Source of the DNA: Dirofilaria immitis
Taxonomy: Eukaryota; Nematoda; Chromadorea; Rhabditida; Onchocercidae
Direction: 5' to 3'
DNA: 64,000 nucleotides
NCBI GenBank assembly: GCA_024305405.1
Contig: JAKNDB010000068.1
Location: 6,501,501-6,565,500, forward strand
Under the pieces are notes generated by a model. It saw nothing but the letters and a program-made list of their open reading frames with translations, did no database searches and was not told the origin of the DNA. Each line of letters opens with the position of its first letter. The stretch's first letter is position 1. Shown here piece after piece: positions 26,201-38,344 of the stretch. The position numbers and the translations under genes were made by a program.

Positions 26201-29108
26201 AGCGAAATGAGAAGCACTATCACAATTGAACAAGCCCAAATATTCTAGAGGTGCTTCTAAGCAGCGAAGGCCATAGATATCTGATCTGACAGACGTTGCT
26301 CTGAAAATAAGCAAATCTAATTTTCTTGCAAGCTTCCAAAGTAAAATTAGCTTAAACAGTTTCAAACAATTGTGTATATATATTTTATAGAAATAAAAGT
26401 TTTACTTTTTCTTCCTACCATAAAATAAATGTTTTACCCTTTCACTGGTCTGTCGTAAGTAGATGGTTGTGAAGCAAGATTGGTTGACGAAATATCCAAG
26501 TGAGTGAGTGACCTCAAACATGTAACAATTCTGTGAAGTGCTGTTACTGGGCGTGGATATGTACCCGTTTCTTTTGTACTTTGTGATAAATCTAAAAATC
26601 TGAAAGAAAAATCCCTAGTTGATGCGCTCAGTTATTACAATAAATTTGCAGGATATTAAAGTTTATAAATTTATTAATGCAGAAATGCATATAATTTCCA
26701 TTTTAACTTCACTCAAAATTCAATTAATGGAAATCTTACTGAGTTGAAAGGAAACTGATCAAATATATTAAGAGATACTAAGATCATGTCCTGATTATAC
26801 GATTGGAATTTCGGGTAAGATAATGTTTGTGCTAGAACATTTAATAAATAATCTTGGATTTAATAATGTTAATGCATTTTTGTTCTTTCTACAAGGTAGA
26901 TGCATAATTAATTATGTCAATATTTCGCAAGCACAATGTTTAACATATGTACAATTTGCATCAGAATATAATAATCATGATCATTAGCCAGAAATTTCAT
27001 TAAAAAAAAATTTTTCTACTGTACTAAATATAAAACTAAGAATATAATTTGAAAATATGAATAGATGCGATAGAGATCTAAAGATGTTCGAAAACTTACT
27101 TAAGAGTAGAAATTTGTACAATAGTATCTACAGCACGATAAAGATCTGGCACATCGTAGAGAATAAGTGTTGAAAGTGAATGAGAATGTAAACAATGTAA
27201 ATCATCGACTCGCTGCCAATGGGAAAGATCCAAACGTTCCAATTTTTTCAACGGTGATAAAACACGAATTAAAAATTCATTTGCTGATTCATCATTTTCA
27301 CAGTTGTTGCGTTTCTGAAAATACTAGTTTTGCTCAAGCAAAGAAAAGATATTTAAAGTCATATCTTATTATCCCATTACAAATGAAAAATGCCTGAAAT
27401 TACAAATATCACAAATGCGCCTAAGAATCATATATAAGATGAATAATTAAATTATTTTCTTCAATGGCTAGGAGTACTTTAATAACAAATATGTTAATAT
27501 ACTAAAACACGTATCGAATCATTAGAGAGCAACCAAATTCCGAATTAAAAATTAATAACAAAAGATACTCTAGTAATATAGATAAATAAAAAAAAGTGTT
27601 TTTTAAAAAAATCGTAGGCCGCAAATCCTTCACTCTAAAAAGAATGAATAGAGATATACATAAATGCTAACTCGATGAAGCGTCAGTGAACGAATATTTG
27701 GACAACGTAACGTGAATGTTGGTATTTCCATAGTAGGACTAGGTGTAGATGTCTCCATTATTTGATCATTTTCTGAAGCGGACTGGCAACTGAAAAATTT
27801 GGTGATCCTTAATAATGGTAATCATAAAATTTGGATTTTAATTACAAAACTCAAAATCATTTGGCGAAAAATTATTTGTGAGAAAATTTTTCATTGCTTT
27901 CTTTATTGAGGAATAAAATCTAAATCAATGATTTTGAAATAAGCGGAAGATTAATCGCAACAATAATATGCATAAAGATGAAACGAAATCTACTTTGAAG
28001 AAGATATTAGACCACTATCTGAAGTATCCATATAATGATCGATATTTATATCAATGCTGGAACCGACAAGATCTTCTTCGGAAAGTATTGGTAATGTACC
28101 GCACGAGCCACTGGTCGAATAGCTGACACCAGTTTTACGGGGAGGGACAATAATCATCGGTATGCGAAGGATTTCAAATGAGGTCATTGACAATGATGTA
28201 AGCTGATCTAAGTGCACCGATTTTTCTTCTAATAACCTATTAAATTCATGACCAATAATTCCCTGAAATACGGAATTCATTAGATACTTAAATAAATAAA
28301 CAAGACTACACAAGCAGATGAAAGATTTCCTTAGAACTTGTAAAATCAAAATTTTGACACTGTAAAAAGTAATCTCCCATAATCTAAGAATTATACATTC
28401 CACGCTATAACAAAAATAGTCTAGTATCATCAAAAATTACTTTCTTAAGCTTTGATGAAATTTACAATCCTGAAGCTGAAGAATATATTAACCTGTGTAT
28501 CAGATATATCGAGGGACATTAAGCGTTCACGGTGTGCTGCCACTAAATTAGCCAATAAACGATCGGTGAGATGGGCACGTGATAATGGTAAACTATCTAG
28601 AGGCAAACGTGTTGCTTCCAGTGAACTGTTCTAAGGCAGCAGTTGGTGTTAAACCCTAAAGAAATTAGATTTCAGAATTATAAAGAGGAAATACAAAGAA
28701 ATTCACAAGGAACAACAGAGTAATAAGAGTAATAAATAGAATAACTTATGTCAATAGGAGAAATCATTTTCAATGCAGAACAGAAAATATTTTGTAACAG
28801 TGTTGCTAGCATATTGTTGAATTAAGATTTTTTTAATAAAAATGAGATAATATTAAATACCGTTTTAATCCACTGTTCTCGCAAAGACCCAAAAACAGCA
28901 CTACTCGTTGGTAAGGGAAGTTGAAACATAGCTGCACTGCTAACAACACTTTTTGTTCTTGCTGATATTGTTGTTGTGAATCGTTACATTCATCTGTATT
29001 AGATTTTGCATGCGCTAAAAGCATATTGGAATGTGCGGCAACAACATTGGCGGAAAGTTGCAGCAGTCGTGGAGCTCGAAGTGGGATATCTGCTTCCGTA
29101 TAGGTCAT
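23272..29108 (-). CDS. zer-1: ZER1/ZYG-11 family CUL2 substrate receptor
   Basis: Substrate receptor of Cullin-2 ubiquitin ligases; human ZER1 and ZYG11B read N-terminal glycine degrons. Exons: 29108-28861, 28655-28493, 28262-27994, 27789-27672, 27314-27100, 26599-26438, 26300-26183, 26012-25890, 25683-25495, 25340-25122, 24959-24870, 24572-24386, 24219-24078, 23824-23680, 23417-23272. Phases agree throughout. The N-terminal third is leucine-rich repeats (LERLDLSHW, LTHLDISSTNL, LEYLGLF). The rest is ARM-like helices ending in the C-terminal groove, with VRNCCLSLCQFEIPLEI, NITDETPVNCERFLN and NYRSFKPILRLIP. These match human ZER1 better than ZYG11B, for example after the GLF motif and at the NCC motif. 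Three single-base breaks need correction: 28950-28954 (A short), about 28624 (one T extra) and 24884-24888 (T short). TTGCAG seven bases before the ATG suggests trans-splicing. Confidence 0.9.
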
Positions 29109-30236
29109 GTCAAGTCTGCAATAATCCAGATTAAAATTAAACTAGTTAGTTCCGTTCTATATATTTGTGGAAAGTAAGTGAATAAAGCTATCCAAAAAAT
29201 ACTATATGAAGTGCCATTCTTTTGATAACTAAGTATCTCAATTTGTTAAAAAAAAAAATAAATCTACGCATTATCAGCTTTCATCACTTGAAATTAATAC
29301 GATCAAAGATAATGGATGACTTAACCAGAAAGAATTACAACTGAAAGTAAAAATCAATAACTATATTCACTTAAGAAATAAACAACTTTTCACTGAATTT
29401 AATGAATATGCTGCAGTAAGGGCACAACTGCACTACTTGACGTTCTCTGTTTTGATTTATACTAAAGAACGACCACCAATTTCTAACCAATGTTCTAATA
29501 AAAATGATTGTCCAACAGGCATCTAAAATCTATTTGTATTATTGCTTTCGCTATAAAAAATTAACGCTTAAGAAAATTCACTGTTAAAGGCAATAGTATT
29601 GACTGGATAGAAATAAAATTGAGGGAAATAAATATTATGAAAATGCTACAATATTGGGAAAGTGATCTTTGCAACGAGATGCACATTTGAATGTGATAAG
29701 ATACATAGTAACAGAGTATAATGACCAGGCATCCCACACAACCATCTGCTAGTCGCATTATCTGTGAATTTATGCTGTCCTCATCTTTTTATTGACCGAT
29801 AAAAAATTCAATCCTGAAATGTCCATTCCTGTCTCAATGAGTCAGTGACAGCTTGTTGTTAGCTACCACCATTCTTCATATTCCACTAGTTTGCTACATT
29901 TTATGAGTTATCATTATAAGTGTTAGTGTGGTAAAAAGGAGGTTAAAGGTCAATTACGACATATGCCATCCGGTTACTCATACTGCTGTGTGTCGTTATT
30001 GCAATCCAACATACGTTTATCTATGACACTTAACTGTTTCCAAAATATAATGGGAGAGAAGGAAAACCATTAAAGTTGGACACTGGCAATAGCATTCAAC
30101 AACAAACGCATACATACACACACATACACAAACACACATATACACATATACACACAAACACGCACATACATACATAGATAGAAAATGAAGGAGTATGACA
30201 TGATTCATAAACACATCACAATAATACATACACATA

Positions 30237-30281
<45 letters not shown>

Positions 30282-31643
30282 ATGCATACAACGTACCCAT
30301 ATATCTAATCTTTGATTATTATCATTATTATGTACCTGGAACAATTACTACTACTACTACTGACACATTGATCATAGTACTTCAATTAGCTCAGAAGATC
30401 TTAGCATCTTATATAACAATATATATATGTATATATATATATATATATATATGAGAAATAAGTCGACGGAACAGGAACTACAGTTCAAAGGCCGAGGTAA
30501 CAGCAATGGTGATGCAGAGAAAAACGAAGACCTAAGGTACTGATATGTTCTCTCAATAAAAAAAAAGAAAGAATACAATGTGTGGCCAGTGGTTCAATAG
30601 ATATTTTGTTTAAAAGCTTTTTAAATATGAATTAATGAAAGAATTTTTCCTTCTCCAAAACTACTTCAATAATATATTCATGGAGCTTCGAAAAATCAAA
30701 TATGTAGAGGATGCAACTTTTCATATGAATATAACAAATTTATTTAATAGTTTTATTAGAGCTGCACAAATTTACAACACATGAAAAATTCAAAAAAGCA
30801 AATAATCACCAAAAAAGCAATCCCAGAAAGATTAAGCATATGGGCATGGCAATGATCGATTCACAAAGCTCCAAGCTAATTCAAATTCAAATCTTTTTCA
30901 TTTCACTTTTGAAAAAGAAATTCAAGCTTGATGCTGTTAATCGAAAATTTTAAATTTCAGATTAAATATTTTATCGAAAACCAGTTTTTGAAAAATTGAA
31001 AATATAAAGCCAAAGAATTTTTATTATGTAAAGAAACTTGAACAAAACATATACCTAATATCTAATTTGGAAATTTAACATAAAAGTTTGTGACAAATCT
31101 TCAAAATCAAAGTTTGTTAAAAGGCATATCTTTAAAACTGCAACAATACTTCATGACACTTCTGGGTATCTCTAAAGAACTATTGGATAAACTGAAGTCC
31201 TTGTTTTCATTTTATGGAGTCAATCGATGTAAAATGATTCATTATTTTTGACTTAATTTTGTGAACAGATTGACAATAAGGTTAAGATTATTAATCTAGA
31301 AAAAGATGCATTGACAAAAATAATTTTTCCATATTGAGGCCAATTTCGCATATATTGGTACGCATTGGTAGAAATAAAATATATAAATTTTAAATTAAAG
31401 AAGTAATTAATTTTCATATTTACAATGAAATAACCGAGAATTGCATAGTGTGATGTACAGACTAATTTTAAAAAATCGTACAGTAAAAGAAAGGATTGCT
31501 CTGAAGAAAAAGCAAGCTAAATTCAATGAAAATAATATGAACTATAATAATAAAATATAAAAGAAAAGAAACATCAAACATTTTCACTCAAATCTTAACT
31601 TACTTTTCTCTTTTCTTTACTAACTTGGGAAGCAGACATGCAC
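29109..31643. other. Gene-free region with microsatellites
   Basis: About 2.5 kb between the tmem-245 3' end and the zer-1 5' end. It holds the zer-1 promoter and a microsatellite block at 30110-30455. The open frames at 30017-30283 and 30185-30454 are products of the CA and TA repeats. Confidence 0.6.
30110..30455. repeat. Compound microsatellite: CA/CATA repeat, (AC)18, (TA)n
   Basis: An imperfect acacat/acata tract spans 30110-30175. A pure (AC)18 lies at 30244-30279. A short ACT triplet run is at about 30347-30361. A TA-rich tract runs 30419-30452, interrupted by one TG. Such tracts are prone to length variation and to assembly error. Confidence 0.9.
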
Positions 31644-34600
31644 TTATGTATGCGCAAACTCCGCATAAACGTTCAGCAGAACGATCATCGAGCAAAGTAG
31701 AATTGGACCGATAATAACGCCTTGCAATCCAAGCCAATACATTCCACCGATGATTGCCAGACCAGTAACATATGGATGGCTTCCTCTATAAACAGAATTT
31801 AAAGAGTTTACAGCAAATTAAAAGTGAAAAATTAAGAGTCAAAGAATATGATTACATTAATATGAGTTTGGTAAACAGAAAGGAATTTGTCAAATGCAAA
31901 TAAAATATGTTTTTTGACCGTTTTTTAGCATCTACTATAGCTAAATTTGCAAGAAAACAAGGAAATATGAATTAGTGATATGTTAATTTTTCTTTCATAC
32001 CACTGTTAAAGTAATAAAAAGATATGATAAAATTTAATAATTTAGGATGTGTGGCTATTCTTTCTAATGCGCTCATACAAAGTAAAGTTGGCATCACGAA
32101 TTTCAGCCGAAAGATGGTGAATATAAATGTATCATCATTGCGCTTCTCAAAGAACTTGCGATTTTCAAAGCTTGCAGTGAAATAGAACATTAGATTTTAG
32201 ACATGACATTTGCTTCAAAACCAGTCGCTCGTACCATTACACCATTCAAACTGCACTTACGCAAGTGACCAAATTCAAAACTAATTTCGCGTAAAAGTGC
32301 TTAACTGTTAGAAAAAATTTTTCAAAATTCATCCAAAAATAGTCTCTATTCCACAGCATTAAGTCATATGCATATATTTAGCCAAAATTCACTAACTAAA
32401 ACGATGAAATTATCATGAAAATTTAAGCATGGCAATTTATATCAACTGTTTAAATATTGTTTAAATGTTTAAATATTATTTAAAAAATGTGCATCTTTTA
32501 AATTATAAACACAATACCTTACCTTATTTCATTATAAAAGCAGTTTCAGCGAATGCCTTTGGTGCTAAACTAATCAACACAAATAGGATAGCTGCAGCAG
32601 TTTCATGTTCGGCGAAATAGAGTTCCAGGAAACCAAAGATGCAGACAATACAAGGTGCCACGACTGGAACTGATGCGAAAACAGCTGCCAACACTAAAAA
32701 AGTATAAATATTTAACAAAAATGTAGTTTTTCTCAATTTATATCTGATCTGCAGAAGTAGTTTTACAGGTAGCAAGTAGCCCCGAAATCAGATTATAAAT
32801 TCGCATGCATGCAGTTGGAATTTAATCAACATCTTCGATTGGTTACATCAGGCACTTACTTTGAAAATTGATATATTCATACTAATTCAAAGGAAGACAG
32901 TATTCTTTGTTCTTTACAGTACATTAATTGTACTGTTGGGCTTAATTAAAATAATAAAGAATAACTTAACTGATGGTATAAAAACAACATTAATATCGAA
33001 TATAGCATGGATGAAATAGGTGTACAGACCATAGAAGAGAGACATCTTTGTTGACAGTACAAATACACCACTAAAAAGAAGAAATAAAATAATAAAAAAG
33101 AAGCAAATCAAAAGAAAACAGGTCCGGCATAATTAAAAGATATAAGAAAGAAGTTTTTCGATAAGTGAAACAACTGAATTTATGACAAGCATAGACAAGC
33201 AATTCAATGAATGGTGAAAAGCTAATTTTGACCAGATTTTCATTAAATAGAAAATTAATAACAAGTGACCTTATAGCTTTTTCAATGGCTGGAATAATAT
33301 ATGGAGGACCAGAATCAGTATTATGAGGGGGAGGCAATGCATCTCTGAGCCATTTTATCGGCAACCAGATATCCTGGCTACTTGCTAACAGATAATATAA
33401 AGCTGTCAGAAAAACAGTCTGAAAAGTGAATAATTTGATGGGAAAGCAAAGCTTTCAAGTTTTTTTCGTTTGCAATTTCGTGTCAAAAACTTTAAACTTA
33501 GCTTAACAAAACCGTAAAACTTACAATTTCGATGAAGAAATTAAGAATTTCAAGTCCAAAATTTATCACAATTGCAAGAATCGTGAATAAAATTGTTCCC
33601 AAAGTAGATATATTGGCTATAATGAAGGACCAAATCGATTGCGTAACCTAAAAATAATGCAATTTAAATTAATCTAACGTAAAAATTCATTAAACGGTTT
33701 GGCAAGAATCGCTAAAACCTGGATTTGACAAACTTACTGATGTAAAAATGAAAACTTAAGTCGGCTATTGCAAACAGTTCTTATCCAATCAATCTAGAGT
33801 CTGAAGTCAATTAATCGCGATTAAAATGGTTGATAAGCTTAAACATATGGATATTTAGTCAATACAGTAGAGGATATTAAAAAACAGTGAAAAAAAGAAA
33901 AGATTAACACTGATTATCGTATCAACATTTGCTTTGACAAGTTCGACCACTTCCTCTCTCAACGTACTTATGCTTGTGAAAGCTTCCAGCTGAGTCGTCC
34001 AGTCTTTTGTAGCGCTGCTAGATGACGAAATATTTGTTTCATTATGATCTTCCCACATTTCATATAGTTTATCCAGCAACTAAAAAATCTTTTGAATTTC
34101 ATGTTTTCTCTAAATACGCCGCCATTTAAAATGCAAAAGAATATGTTGAGAATTCTACACTACCTAAGGCTGATATTTGACGCTAGCGATCTATCGAAAA
34201 TTTTGATTCAAGACCAAAATTTTTGGTTTTTTGGTACTTTTATAAGTTCTACGTTTTCGGACTAATCTGGAGGTATGATTCAACAAGACTAAACAAGACA
34301 AAAAAAGGCATAAAGTGATTAAAAAAGAAAGAGAATTTATATTATTGATTTATGTTCTATATGGCCATCTTTTTGTTTAAGAAATGTATTTGAAAACTTG
34401 ACAGTCGGTTTACAACTTGAATTAAAATCAGAGAATAGAAAAAATTTTCCTCATTCACTTAATACTAAAATAAAGCTACTTGTCCTAGTATCAAATTACA
34501 ATCATGCCAGTAAATAATAATTCCCATAGATATCAATGCATTGGTTTCACTGTCTTTTTCAAAAACTCCAATCAAAAACATCTTTGCATAAAAAATCATT

Positions 34601-37600
34601 TTCATTACTTTTGCTAAAACCAAGATTCGTCAAGAAATTTAGATCAGTATTTTTATTTAATGAGATAATTTCAAAACTTGGCAGAAAACCTGACATCAAT
34701 AACTTCTTTCCAAGTAATTCCCTTTGACTGGATCTTGTGTTCCAACGAATGAGCGCACATTAGCTGCCAACCATTCCCGCCCTTTAAGATAACCCTAAAC
34801 GTGATTTTTTTAAAGTAATAAGAAAAATATCTTTGCTTATAATCACATAATATTCATTGAAAAATTAAGTAGGGGAAAAAATGAATTACTCCTTTAAATG
34901 AATGACTGAATTTGCTATTACCTGTTCAATATAGTTATCAATGTCGCGTTTCTCCAATTGATTTCCGGTATAATTCCGTGCATAATCTAACATCCAGTCA
35001 GGCTGCTGTGACAACAAGTTGGCACCCAATCGAGTCAGATGAGCTACTTCACCATGAACTTGAAAAGCAACTATGACGGTAATAAAAGAGACCCAAAAAT
35101 CAGCAGTAACATAACTAAAACAGTTGAAAAATCGTCCGCTGCTCTCCGTAATAAGTTCTTTATCTATAAGGAAATTAGTATAAAATTTAAAATTATGGAC
35201 TTGATCATATAAGAACATACCCAAAAATATACCAGTCTAGGATGGAAATTTCGAAAATTCAATATTAAAACACATAAAGCTAACAGAGTGCGAAATTAAA
35301 TAAAATAGATGAATATGCTAAGTAAAAAAATGTTTGCATCAATAAAAATTTACCATCTGGTCACTTGAAAAAATGAATTTGAAATAATTTCTAAGTGAGC
35401 TTGCAATGGCAACATTTATAAATTGATGAGTATTTTCATGGAACTGTTTCCAAATCGCGTAACATTTCTTTACAAGACCAGTCTGCATATTAATTTCCAC
35501 ACCTGAAAACCACTTGATTCGAAAAATGAATTTCTGTATTTTCATTACTTTAGAGAGAATAATAAGTCTGGACAATATTTGCTTGCTCAAATTAAGAAGT
35601 ACAGTAAATGAGAGATTTCAATAATTAAGTTCTGAAAATGTTCATGGAGAAATCTTTTTTAAGAAATCTTTTTCCCGATCGTTTTCTGTTACTATAAGAA
35701 TATCAGAAGAAAATCAGCTAAAACAATAATATTAAGCTACAGCGATTTATGTTCAAGAAATCAACGGATTTTTCTTAGCACCAGAAACAACAGTAATGGA
35801 CATCGCTCAAAGGGTGGAATCCATAATTTCAATCAATTCCAGCAGCAATCACCAATTCTTCTCATTACAGTGAAGATAGCTAGAAAGAGCGCGCAAACTG
35901 ATACAAAGTTATGTTGTACAGCAAATTCCAAAGCACTAAGTCCAATAATAGCCTAGAAAAAAATCAACGTAAAGAAATAAACTTCAGAAAAATACATGGA
36001 AAAGAGTAGAAAAAATCGATTTATAACTGACAAATAGAAAATAACAAACCTTTCGCAATTTTTAATTTCAAATAGATAAACATCGAAATAACAATTTGAA
36101 ACAACATAATATTTCTTTGAACAAAAAAATTAGAACCAAACTAAACATAAAAAAATATGATGCGATAAAAATATAGAGATACTTGCCTGCAGATAAAAAT
36201 CACCCGTTAATTCCTGGTCAAATGTCTTCTCCTTATTTTCAATAGATACCTCAATAGGCTTTTTTCATCTTCCTTTAAATTGACATCTGAAACTCAATTT
36301 ACTTCAAATTAGCCTGGTCAAATGTCTTCTCCTTATTTTCAATAGATACCTCAATAGGCTTTTTTTCATCTTCCTTTAAATTGACATCTGAAACTCAATT
36401 TACTTCAAATTTCTTTCTAATTTGAAAATTTCTTCCCTCCAAATTCTCTTTGTTATCATGAAAATAACTAAATTGACATACGACAGTACAAATCTTAATT
36501 GATCATAGAAGATACCAAAGCGATATGAAAAAACAAGACAAACCACCGGTTTTTTGAATCATCTGCTTTGACTTCACCCCGAATCAAAATACCAGATGCT
36601 ATGATTATGAGAGTTACTGAGATTCCACTCATAACAATAACATTGAGTGGACCAAAAAGTTAGAAATCTTCGCTATACAGAAAAACCTAGGAAAACTAAG
36701 TAATGTTTTGATATTTAAATTTAGAGGTATAAAAATAAAAGTGCATGCAGACAAAAAAATATGAAAATTAAAAGTCATATTTATAATAAAATACTTCTTT
36801 GATGAATAATTCTCTCATCTTCATGAAATGTGTCCACAGAAGCTACGAACAAAAAGCAAAAAAAAGGATTTTTTTAATTTGCTTTTACGAGGTAGTTGTT
36901 ATAAACCTATGATTATAATAAAAGAACATACCATAGAGGGCAGAAATCAAACGTGCCAATTTTTTATTCATTGAGGAATGGTCTTGCACATAAAACCAAC
37001 CGACAAATGCAGCAAAGTAGAGTATCATCAGAATCGAGACCTTTGAGAAATTATTAATGGGAAAATGAAAATTAAAAATTTCTTTATCTAATTTTTCTTT
37101 ATGCAAATTTTATCTGCTTATGAAAAATTCAAACCTTTACAATTTGTATTAACAAAAAGCAAAAAGCATATGGATATTCTATGGATATTCCTCTTCCTTT
37201 GTATAAATTAGCTTGAAGTAAACTATAGCTTCATCTTTTAAGTTCATTTTTAAGTCCGCATTAAGAACAAATTCATCGAGTTCGTCTCAGTTTTTCAATT
37301 TATATAAATTAAAATATAGAGTGCGAATAATGCCTCAATCTGCGAATTTTTGAATGAAGCCACTAATGGAAGCTAACCCAGGTTTTGGTGCAAGACAAAA
37401 TAATATAATCGGTATTTCGGTACAAATCGCCAAGGAGATGTAATAAAGCGATAAACGTAATGTGGTTTAATACTTTCAAAATCAAATAAGCACCCAATAC
37501 TAAAATTCCTTCGCGCCTGTAATATAAATATCAATCCAGGCCTAAATTAAGTCTTCTTTACAGAATTGAAGCAGCGAAGTTTATAAAGAATTTAAATTTT

Positions 37601-38344
37601 GGAAAACAAGGATATAGAAGTTCTCTTTTATGTGGAACCTTGCCAGGTGAATAAGGAATAAATCGGTAGCATTTATAAATGCATCATATGGTATGAAAAT
37701 AACAGCTACAACAAACGGTTTCCCTTCATTGTCCACTCTCGATAACCAACCTTAATTTATGGATTTCATGAATTATTGAAATTATAATTTTTTCAATGAA
37801 ATACTAATAATCTGCAAAAGATGCTAAGCTAATCTAGTATAAACAAATGATCTATCTCATGACCAATAAAGAATTATTTCTTCCTAAATCGTCGATAAAC
37901 TTTTGAAACAGTACCATTAATTGCATTGTTAAATCTTTTCTTAAATGGAAAAAGAATCGTTCCAATTAGTATAGCCCATAACAAAGGCGTTAAAAACATG
38001 TACATCATTTTGTATACCGCATAAAGTCCTGCCAAGCATAATCCTGTCTGCAAAAAGATTACTTGGAATGATAAAATCAATTATATTTGAACCAATATAA
38101 TTACTACATTTTAGAAAATCAATGTGCGTACTTCAGCCTTCAAAAGTTTAAATTATATTTTTGCCTGATCCAACACAGTTTCATATGAGCTACTTGACCA
38201 ATCAAATATATCGATCAAATGAATAAGTTTACAATAAAATCAATCCCCAAAACATACCAATGTAAGTAATAGGACATTATAGAAGGCGAATTGCACAGCA
38301 ATCCATCGATCGCTACTTGATATCAGTTGCTCCACCAAGCTCAT
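31644..38344 (-). CDS. tmem-245: TMEM245 homologue (AI-2E transporter-like membrane protein)
   Basis: Multi-pass membrane protein of the AI-2E/PerM superfamily; function in animals is poorly known. Exons: 38344-38258, 38047-37915, 37750-37639, 37516-~37378, 37040-36932, 36842-36795, 36672-36516, 36286-36187, 35952-35853, 35502-35354, 35163-34922, 34794-34729, 34079-33909, 33647-33525, 33418-33270, 33070-32971, 32693-32523, 31785-31644. Family landmarks are FLTPLLWAILIGTILFPFKK near the N-terminus and FYGLYTYFIHAIFDINVVF, RGSHPYVTGLAIIGGMYWLG and GLQGVIIGPILLC at the C-terminus, in the order seen in human TMEM245. At least one exon between 37378 and 37040 is unresolved. Seven homopolymer breaks are inferred, at about 37466, 36654, 36528, 36260, 35084, 32970 and 32527. 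Exon 36286-36187 ends in a GC donor and overlaps a 100-bp tandem duplication. ATTCAG lies two bases before the ATG. Confidence 0.88.
36185..36186 (-). promoter_or_regulatory. GC splice donor in tmem-245
   Basis: The exon ends CTGCAG and the intron begins GCAAGT, a strong match to the known GC-AG donor class (CAG then GCAAGT). Phase 0 is kept into the next exon at 35952. Confidence 0.8.
36213..36411. repeat. 100-bp tandem duplication covering an exon start
   Basis: Two adjacent copies, 36213-36310 and 36313-36411, are identical except for one T in a T run (6 versus 7). Each copy contains the acceptor TTTCAG and the first 73 or so bases of a tmem-245 exon on the minus strand. Only the copy at lower coordinates continues into the rest of the exon. 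That copy has the short T run and is out of frame, while the distal copy has the in-frame run. It is either a very recent duplication or an assembly stitching artefact. Confidence 0.9.

Noticed and set aside
30017..30454. Open frames rich in Cys/Val or His/Thr
   Set aside because: They are translations of the CA and TA microsatellites.
31644..38344. tmem-245 as a pseudogene because of seven frame breaks
   Set aside because: All other multi-exon genes show the same kind of homopolymer break, and splice sites, phase and conserved motifs are intact. A shared technical cause is simpler.
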